From Actinophytocola xinjiangensis (GTDB lineage Bacteria; Actinomycetota; Actinomycetes; Mycobacteriales; Pseudonocardiaceae), in the NCBI RefSeq assembly GCF_001921215.1, contig NZ_MSIF01000004.1:186001-250000 (forward strand): a stretch of 64,000 nucleotides of DNA, read 5' to 3'. Positions 22,987-29,106 of this stretch are shown piece after piece. Under the pieces are notes generated by a model. The model saw only the letters and a list, made by a program, of their open reading frames with translations, had not been told where the DNA came from and ran no database searches. Each line of letters begins with the position of its first letter. Position 1 is the first letter of the stretch. A program made the translations under genes and the position numbers.

Positions 22987-23010
22987 CTGTGTCACCACCG
23001 ACGAACTAGG

Positions 23011-23031
23011 TTTGTTGTCCGTGACAACAAA
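23011..23031. promoter_or_regulatory. 9-bp inverted repeat upstream of the GH16 glucanase
   Basis: Arms TTTGTTGTC (23011-23019) and GACAACAAA (23023-23031) with a CGT spacer, 25 bp before the glucanase start codon and just downstream of the dre site. Likely binding site of a second regulator, type unknown. Confidence 0.55.
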
Positions 23032-23039
23032 GAATGCCA

Positions 23040-23051
23040 TGGTCTAGACCA
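23040..23051. promoter_or_regulatory. dre-type palindrome TGGTCTAGACCA upstream of GH16 glucanase
   Basis: Perfect 12-bp palindrome matching the core of the DasR-responsive element known from streptomycetes (ACTGGTCTAGACCAGT-like). DasR is a GntR/HutC repressor released by glucosamine-6-phosphate. Position 54-65 bp upstream of the glucanase ATG fits repression. Confidence 0.75.
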
Positions 23052-23083
23052 AGGCGACAAGAGTTCGGTGGATAATTTCGAAA

Positions 23084-23119
23084 CCGGTTCCGGACCCGGT
23101 TCCGGACCCGGTTCCGGAC
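23084..23119. repeat. Three tandem 12-bp repeats CCGGTTCCGGAC
   Basis: Three exact copies (23084-23095, 23096-23107, 23108-23119) in the gap between the GH16 promoter and the end of the glycerophosphotransferase-like gene. Each unit is itself nearly palindromic, so it could fold as stacked hairpins and end transcription of the minus-strand gene. Confidence 0.7.
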
Positions 23120-23139
23120 TGTCCGACTCAGATCGTGAC

Positions 23140-24516
23140 TCAGACCGTGTCGATGTCCTTGACCGTCCGTGGGGCCGGCACCTTGGCCCACTGCACCGGA
23201 AGATCCGGCTCGGTGAGGTCGAGCAGTTCGTAGAGACTCTGGCGCAGGATCATCGCCGACGAGCCGCGCGCCGCCGAGACCCGCTCGGCCGCCGCGACCC
23301 ACTGCACCGACGAGGTCATCCGCGCGCTGTAGAGCTGTTCGTAGAGCGGCTGGGCGTGGTCGAGGATCGGGCTGACCTTCGCGATCTCCGAGATGATCGA
23401 GTCCGGCGCCACCTCGTCGGCGGCGAAATGGCTCAGCAGCAGCGGAACCCCGACCGCCGCCGCGTACACCGAGATCGAGCTGTGGTCGGCGATCAGCAGG
23501 TCGGCCGCGCTGACCAGCCCCCGCCAGTCCTCGCCGACGTCGATCAGGTCGACCCCGGCGTCGCGCGCCTCCCGCACCCAGGCCCTGACCTGGCGGGCGC
23601 TGTGCTCGGCCCAGATCGCCGGGTGCAGCGTGGCGATCACCCGGTGGTTGGCCGGCAGTTCCGCCGGCAGCCGCACCAGCAACTCGTGGTGGGTCGCGAA
23701 CAGCGACCGCTGCCCCCAGGTGGAGGCCACCGCGACCAGGACCTGGCCGCGCCGCACCCCGAGCAGTTCCCGGTAGCGGTCCCGGTCGGGCAGCGAGGCG
23801 GTGAGCCGGTCCAGGCACGGGTCGCCGGCCAGCACCGCCGCCGGCAGCGATTCCGGGCACTGGCGGCGCAACGTGTTCAGGTTGTCCTGGTGCGGCAGGA
23901 CCAGCGCGTCGAACACCCGCCGGCCGTTGCGCAGCAGCGAGCGGCGGTCCAGGCCGTAGACCGGACGGTCGTTCTTGTCGCCGTTCCAGTCGGTCAGCGG
24001 CCAGAGCTTGTTGAACCCGGCGCCGTGCGGGACGGCGAACCGGAAGGTGGCGTTGACCCGTTCCATCTGGTGCAGGCTCGCCGAGATCGCCAGGTCGAAG
24101 TCCTGGCGTTGGGCCTCCTCCCACGGGATCACCTTCACGTCCAGCGCCTGTAGTCGCTGGTGCACGCCGTGGCCGAGCTGGTCGGGGACCTGGGTGTAGA
24201 CCAGCTGCACCCGCCGGTCGATCTCCAGCAGCGGGACGATGTCCTCCAGCCGCATCAGGCTGGCGACCGTGTGCACCGCGACCAGCACGACCCGGTGGGT
24301 GTCGACCGTGCGGAACGGCCCGGCTTCGGACTGAACCCTGACTGGCTGCGGGTTAACCGTCCGCCGCCACAGCTGGTTGGCGGACTCGCCCAGCAGGGCC
24401 AGTCGGGCGCTGGTGGGCCGGAAGTTGCGAATGCCGAGGCTGGCGCGGCGCGGACGGCCGGGCGGACCGTCGGGCGGGAACTCGGCCGGGTGGGGACGTT
24501 GCGGGGTCACGTCCAT
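23140..24516 (-). CDS. CDP-glycerol glycerophosphotransferase-like protein
   Basis: 458 residues from the ATG at 24516; the frame is open to a TTG at 24693 but the extra N-terminal part is low-complexity. The C-terminal half carries TagB/TagF-like features: VAVASTWGQRSLF, VIATLHPAIWAEHS, and LLIADHSSISVYAAAVGVPLLL, with the His and DxSS pattern that binds CDP-glycerol in teichoic-acid polymerases. The first ~75 residues are polar and Pro/Arg-rich. No wall teichoic acid genes are adjacent, so it may act on another surface polymer. Start is uncertain. Confidence 0.75.
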   Translation of the reverse strand: MDVTPQRPHPAEFPPDGPPGRPRRASLGIRNFRPTSARLALLGESANQLWRRTVNPQPVRVQSEAGPFRTVDTHRVVLVAVHTVASLMRLEDIVPLLEIDRRVQLVYTQVPDQLGHGVHQRLQALDVKVIPWEEAQRQDFDLAISASLHQMERVNATFRFAVPHGAGFNKLWPLTDWNGDKNDRPVYGLDRRSLLRNGRRVFDALVLPHQDNLNTLRRQCPESLPAAVLAGDPCLDRLTASLPDRDRYRELLGVRRGQVLVAVASTWGQRSLFATHHELLVRLPAELPANHRVIATLHPAIWAEHSARQVRAWVREARDAGVDLIDVGEDWRGLVSAADLLIADHSSISVYAAAVGVPLLLSHFAADEVAPDSIISEIAKVSPILDHAQPLYEQLYSARMTSSVQWVAAAERVSAARGSSAMILRQSLYELLDLTEPDLPVQWAKVPAPRTVKDIDTV

Positions 24517-24722
24517 GACAGCGGTGGCTTTCGCTGAGGTCGTGACCAGCGGTGTTGTCGCGGCCGTCCCGCGCGGCGGCCCGTCGCCGGCTGGTCGGCC
24601 AGTGGAATTCGCAGTCTCATGGCGCCCCCTCGACTCGTGGCCCACCCGCACAAGGGTATGACGAAAGGGTACGACTCTTCGAATCGAAGTCAAGGGTCTT
24701 TGGCTTCGTATCTACCGGTGGG

Positions 24723-25940
24723 TCAAACCGCAACGGTCGAGTCGACGCGCAGGGCGAACGCCAGTGCGCCCTGCGCACCAGCCAGCAGTCCCAGCTCCGA
24801 GCCGACGAGTTTGGTCGGCGCGGCGTGGTCGTACATGCCGCGCAGTGAGAACAACTGCATCTCGTTGGTGGCCGGACCGACCAGCAGGTCCGCCGCGCGG
24901 CCGAGTTCGCCGCCGAGCACCATGATGTCCGGGTTGAGCAGGTTGGCGACCCGCGCCAGCGCGAGCCCGATGTCGCGGCTGGCGTCCTGCAGGATGCGGG
25001 TGCAGACCTGGTCGCCGCGCTTGGCGCGCTCGATCATGCCCTCCAGGCTGGTCGGCAGGTCGACCCGGTAGCCGGTGTAGGCCTGCCGAACCTGTTCCAC
25101 CAGCCGGTTCCCGCCGACGATCGTGTCCAGGCAGCCCCGGTTGCCGCAGCGGCAGACCGTGCCCTGGGGGTCCATCGTGACGTGCCCGATCTCGCCGGCC
25201 AGCCCGTGGCGGCCTCGGTAGATGGCACCGTTGGTGATCAGCCCGGAGCCGATGCTGGTCGAGGCCTTGATGAAGTACATGGACTCCACCGAGCGGCCGG
25301 CGCCGTAGACGTACTCGCCGTAGGCGGCCAGGTTGGCCTCGTTGTCCACGATCACCGGCACGTGCGGGAAGTGGTCGCTGAACCGGTGCCGGGGGTTGCC
25401 GCTGAGGTCCCAGTCCAGTGAGGACGCGACCTGGGTGACCATGCCGGTCCGGGGGTCGATGGCGGCCGGGATGCCCAGGCCGATCGACACCACGTGCTCG
25501 GCGTCCAGGCCGGTCTTGGTGGCCAGGTCCCTGATCAGCCGCGCGCTCTCGCGCACCCAGGCGTTGTCGCCCTGTTCGGCGCCGAAGTTGGCGGTCTCGT
25601 ACTCCACCGAGGAGGTGTCCACCCGGCGGGCGGCGACCGTCAGGCCGTTGTGGTTGACCTCGATGCCGACCGCGACCCCGCGTACGGCGCCGACCCGCAG
25701 CTTCTTGCCGCGCTCGTTGTCGCCGCCGCTGTCCACCCGCAGGACGTTCTCGCCGACCAGTTCGTTGACCAGGCCGGAGACCGTGGCCTGGGACAGGCCG
25801 GTGAACCGCGCGATGTTGACCTGCGTGTTCGGCTCGACCATGACCGCACGGATGATCTTGCGCCGGTTCGCGTCGCGGAGCGAGTCCGACGGCTTCCAGA
25901 GCAGTTCTCGTGCGTCGTGGGTCGTACTGCTGGACGTCAC
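24723..25940 (-). CDS. ROK-family transcriptional regulator
   Basis: 405 residues from a GTG with AAGGAGG upstream. N-terminal winged helix (NIARFTGLSQATVSGLVNELV), then a ROK domain with zinc motif CRCGNRGCLDT, GEIGHV and the ASTSIGSGLI phosphate loop. It stands back-to-back with the lasso peptide cluster across a 291-bp gap that holds two inverted repeats, so it could regulate the cluster; that link is inference, since ROK proteins normally sense sugars. Confidence 0.9.
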   Translation of the reverse strand: MTSSSTTHDARELLWKPSDSLRDANRRKIIRAVMVEPNTQVNIARFTGLSQATVSGLVNELVGENVLRVDSGGDNERGKKLRVGAVRGVAVGIEVNHNGLTVAARRVDTSSVEYETANFGAEQGDNAWVRESARLIRDLATKTGLDAEHVVSIGLGIPAAIDPRTGMVTQVASSLDWDLSGNPRHRFSDHFPHVPVIVDNEANLAAYGEYVYGAGRSVESMYFIKASTSIGSGLITNGAIYRGRHGLAGEIGHVTMDPQGTVCRCGNRGCLDTIVGGNRLVEQVRQAYTGYRVDLPTSLEGMIERAKRGDQVCTRILQDASRDIGLALARVANLLNPDIMVLGGELGRAADLLVGPATNEMQLFSLRGMYDHAAPTKLVGSELGLLAGAQGALAFALRVDSTVAV

Positions 25941-25983
25941 GGCCCACGCCCTCCTTCGAGCTGAAGTGGATCGCGCGCCAGCT

Positions 25984-26038
25984 TACCGGGAACCCCGGTA
26001 CTCAGCTCAATGAGGCCACATGTTCGGATTGAACATGT
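25984..26038. promoter_or_regulatory. Two inverted repeats in the ROK / lasso-cluster intergenic region
   Basis: First: TACCGGG-AAC-CCCGGTA (25984-26000). Second: ACATGTTC-N5-GAACATGT (26018-26038). They lie next to the ROK gene start and about 190 bp before the lasso precursor. The remaining gap (26039-26220) is comparatively AT-rich and holds a possible -10 (TAGGAT near 26172). Confidence 0.55.
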
Positions 26039-26231
26039 TAGCTCGTCAGTATGTCGGTGTCCGCACCTTCGGTGGGATGTCCCGTGGGCATCGAATTCAA
26101 GAAACTTCCCGCTCATGATTTGGGTAACGCCCAGGGTTATCGCCCCTAGCGAGATCCGGAAGGTCGCCGGTAGGATTGACGCACCGTTAAGTGCATGCGA
26201 CTGTTGGTAATCGCAGTTCTGGAGGTGACCG

Positions 26232-26384
26232 ATGGCTGACAATGACATCGACATCAGGCCCGAGCCGGCGCTCGTGGAGTCGCCCTACGAAGCGCCCGTG
26301 GTGTTCGATTTCGGGCCGGTGTTCGAGGTCACCCGGGGCAGCGGATCGGGAAACTCCGACGCCAACGGGCAGGAATACAGTTAA
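26232..26384 (+). CDS. Lasso peptide precursor (A)
   Basis: 50 codons with an ideal GGAGGTGA site at 26221-26228. The leader is residues 1-35 and carries the recognition pattern Y19-x-x-P22-x-V24 then G28, F31 and the conserved Thr at -2 (leader end FEVTR). The predicted core is GSGSGNSDANGQEYS: Gly1 can be joined to Asp8 to give an 8-residue ring with a 7-residue tail ANGQEYS. The core is acidic and free of Cys and Trp, so no disulfide. Only Tyr14 and perhaps Gln12 or Glu13 could act as steric plugs. Cyclase and fused protease follow at once, which makes the assignment firm; the exact cleavage site is predicted. Confidence 0.9.
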   Translation: MADNDIDIRPEPALVESPYEAPVVFDFGPVFEVTRGSGSGNSDANGQEYS

Positions 26385-26429
26385 CGCGCCCCGCGTCGCT
26401 GCCCCGGCTCGTGTCCGTCAGAGGTTCGG

Positions 26430-28193
26430 ATGAGTGTCGCCGGCCTGTGGAACGAGGGGCGCGCCGTGGTGGAGAACCTCACGCTGACCGCCGGGGAGCC
26501 GACCCGCACGGTGGGTTCGGATGATGCCAGGCTGGTCGTTCTCGGGCACTGCCTGGCCGCCGAGGCCGAACTCGCCGACTGTCTGCGGACGGTGACGCGC
26601 ACCCGTCGACTGGACGCGAACTCCTCGGCCTGGCCCGGCTGTTACTCACTGGCTGTCCTGTTCCCGCACGAGTTGCTGCTGTTGACCGACCCGGTCGGGC
26701 AGTTCCCGTGGTACCTCGCGCCGGTGCCCGGCGGGCAGTGGTTCGGCTCGTCGGCGGTCGACCTGGCGCTGCGGGCCGGCGCGCGCGTCGACCGCGACCG
26801 GCTGGCCATGGTCATCGCCTGCGACGACGTGCTCGGGCTCGCGGACAACGGCACCGAGTTCGCCGGGGTGCGCCGGCTGCCGGTGGGCAGCGCGGTCACG
26901 GTGAATTCTTCCGGCATTTCGGTGACCCCGTGCGGCGGGCTCGACGTCGGTGTCGAGAACAATTCCGACGACGCGGCGGAACGATTACGTGAGTCCTTGG
27001 TTCGGGCTATTGACGCGCGCACCGGAAATGGTCGACCAATCACCGGCGACTTCAGTGGAGGAATTGATTCGTCGACCCTTCTCCTGCTCGCCCTGCGGGC
27101 CGGTGTGCCGGTGTCCGGGTTCACTTTCCAGAATTCGGACATCGAGGCCGAGGACGACCTGGTGTGGGCCCGGCACTTCGCCGCCCAGGCCCCCGGATTG
27201 ACCCACCACTCCGTGGTGGCCACCGACGAAGAGCTTCCTTACCAGATCCTCTCCGGACCGGGTGAGCAGCCGCATCCGGCGGCCCTGGCGGCCGGGCCGC
27301 TGCGCGCCCGTCTTCGACTGGCACGCGATCACGGCTCCACCCATCTGGTCGGCGAGGGCGGGGACCTGGTGCTGGGCGCCCCGCCGGCCTACCTGGCCGA
27401 TCTCGCCCGGCAGGGCGAGTGGGCGGCGCTGTGGCAGCACTGCCTGCGGTGGGGCCGGGTGCGCCAGTGCTCGCCGCTGTCACTGCTGCGCCGCGCGCTG
27501 GCCGTGGGGCGGGTCAGCCGCCGGCAGGCGCTGCGCGCACTGGCCACCGAGATCGTCCTGGCGGCCCCGGCGCGGGACCGCACGGCGTGGCACCTCGGCG
27601 CGATCGGCTACTGGGAGCAGCCGCGCGGCCGGTGGCTGACCCGCCGCGCCAGGACCGACCTGGCCGACCACGTCCACGCCCTGGCCGACGACCGGCAGGC
27701 CGACCCCGCCGACGGCCTCGGCGTGGCCGACGCGGTGACGTTGAGCCAACTGCGCACGCAGGTCGTCGCCGAGCGGGCCGTGCGCGCCACCGGCCGCGAG
27801 TTCGGTGTGGACGTCCACGCCCCGTACCTGGACAGCGACGTCGTGCGGGCGTGCCTGGCGCTGCCGGCCTGGCGCCGCGCCGACCCGGCGGTCGCCAAAC
27901 CCCTGCTGCGCACGGCGTTGACCGGCCTGGTCCCCGACTCCGTGCTGACCAGGACCACCAAGGGCAACTACGTCCGCGGCGCCTACGCCGGTGTCCGCCG
28001 CGCGGCGCCCGCGCTGCGCGGCCTGCTGGCCGAGCCGGTCGCCGCCGACCACGGCCTGCTCGACCCGGTGCCGGTCCGCGCCGTGCTGGACAGCGCCGTC
28101 CAGGGCCTGCCGACCCCGTGGCGGGCGTTCAACCAGGTCCTGGCGGTCGAGCTGTGGCTGCGTGACCTGACGGCGAAGGGCCTGCTCCGGTGA
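26430..28193 (+). CDS. Lasso peptide macrolactam synthetase (C, asparagine synthetase homologue)
   Basis: 587 residues from an ATG 45 bp after the precursor. The C-terminal half has the PP-loop SGGIDSSTLL (Ser209 onward) that adenylates the ring-forming Asp side chain, and the LVGEGGDLVLG and VDVHAPYLDSDVVRACLAL stretches of asparagine synthetase B-like cyclases. The N-terminal glutaminase-like domain lacks the Cys2 nucleophile, as expected for lasso cyclases. It contains a TTA codon at 26985 and a patch around 26950-27070 with unusually A/T-ending codons. The stop overlaps the next gene. Confidence 0.93.
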   Translation: MSVAGLWNEGRAVVENLTLTAGEPTRTVGSDDARLVVLGHCLAAEAELADCLRTVTRTRRLDANSSAWPGCYSLAVLFPHELLLLTDPVGQFPWYLAPVPGGQWFGSSAVDLALRAGARVDRDRLAMVIACDDVLGLADNGTEFAGVRRLPVGSAVTVNSSGISVTPCGGLDVGVENNSDDAAERLRESLVRAIDARTGNGRPITGDFSGGIDSSTLLLLALRAGVPVSGFTFQNSDIEAEDDLVWARHFAAQAPGLTHHSVVATDEELPYQILSGPGEQPHPAALAAGPLRARLRLARDHGSTHLVGEGGDLVLGAPPAYLADLARQGEWAALWQHCLRWGRVRQCSPLSLLRRALAVGRVSRRQALRALATEIVLAAPARDRTAWHLGAIGYWEQPRGRWLTRRARTDLADHVHALADDRQADPADGLGVADAVTLSQLRTQVVAERAVRATGREFGVDVHAPYLDSDVVRACLALPAWRRADPAVAKPLLRTALTGLVPDSVLTRTTKGNYVRGAYAGVRRAAPALRGLLAEPVAADHGLLDPVPVRAVLDSAVQGLPTPWRAFNQVLAVELWLRDLTAKGLLR

Positions 28194-28915
28194 GTGGTTT
28201 CGCCGTCCCGGAGGCCGTCCACGCCGCCCCCGACAGCAACGGCGACCTGGTCCTGCTCAACGGCGCGACCGGCCGCTGGCACAAGCTCAACCGCACCGGC
28301 CGCGCCTTCTTCGAGGCCGTGCGCGCCGGGGCCACCATCGACCAGGCCGTCGCCACCCTCACCGCCCGCCACCCGACGGTCCCGGCCACCCGCATCCGCG
28401 CCGACGTCGAACGGCTCGTCGCCACCCTCGTCGCCCGGGGCCTGCTGACCCTGTCCGTCGACGACGCCGACACCGGCCCGCGCAACCCGGCCGCCGTGGC
28501 GATGACCGCCCCCGCCGCCACCCCGGCCCCGGTCGCGTCCCGCCGCCTGGCGGCCATCGTGGCGTTCGTGCTGGCCCTGGTCCTGCTGCGGCTGCCGTTC
28601 CGCGTCACGACACCGACCGTGGCGCGCCTGCGCCGCTGGCTGGCCCACCGCCCGGCGACACCGGGAGAGGCGGGCGCGGCGCTGTCGGCCACCTACTGGG
28701 TCAGCCGCTCCTACCCTGGCCGGGTCGCGTGCCTGGAGGTGTCCCTGACGGCCGTCCTGACCGCCGCCCTGTGCGGCCACGCGGTCGACTGGTGCTTCGG
28801 CACGGCCGTGGACCCGCAGACCTTCCACGCCTGGATCGAGGTCGACGGCGTCCCGGTCACCGACGCCACCGAGGACCCCATCCCCCCGACCTACCGCCGC
28901 GTCCTGGCGGTGTGA
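28190..28915 (+). CDS. Fused lasso RRE-leader peptidase (B1-B2)
   Basis: 241 residues from a GTG overlapping the cyclase stop. Residues 1-85 are a PqqD-like RRE (NGDLVLLNGATGRWHKLNRTG...FFEAV) that binds the leader. A hydrophobic segment follows (LAAIVAFVLALVLLRLPF, ~residues 118-136). Residues ~140-241 form the transglutaminase-like leader protease: Cys in GRVACLEVSL, His in TFHAWIEVDG, Asp in PVTDAT. In most actinobacterial clusters B1 and B2 are separate genes; here they are one polypeptide with a possible membrane anchor. No ABC transporter follows, so export must rely on another system. Confidence 0.9.
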   Translation: MSGFAVPEAVHAAPDSNGDLVLLNGATGRWHKLNRTGRAFFEAVRAGATIDQAVATLTARHPTVPATRIRADVERLVATLVARGLLTLSVDDADTGPRNPAAVAMTAPAATPAPVASRRLAAIVAFVLALVLLRLPFRVTTPTVARLRRWLAHRPATPGEAGAALSATYWVSRSYPGRVACLEVSLTAVLTAALCGHAVDWCFGTAVDPQTFHAWIEVDGVPVTDATEDPIPPTYRRVLAV

Positions 28916-29106
28916 GGCGCGCCGTCCCGGACCCTCCTCCGCGATCGTCCGTGGTGTCGGTGATGCGCACCGGCTGTCCGGTGCCGGACCGGCACGTCGT
29001 GGGCGTGCCGTGGGCACCGCGGTTCGGGCCGGTGGCCGGCGCGGTCGCGTTCCGGTGGTGTGGCGGCCGAGCGGAGGCTGTCGTCGTCCGCGGGCCGGTG
29101 TCGGGG

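Noticed and set aside
22987-23040. Longer GH16 glucanase start at 23040
   Set aside because: The extra ATG lies on the dre palindrome and has no ribosome site; the ATG at 22986 gives a normal signal peptide.
24712-25947. 411-codon frame overlapping the ROK gene on the same strand
   Set aside because: Low-complexity out-of-frame shadow; the ROK frame has zinc and phosphate-loop motifs.
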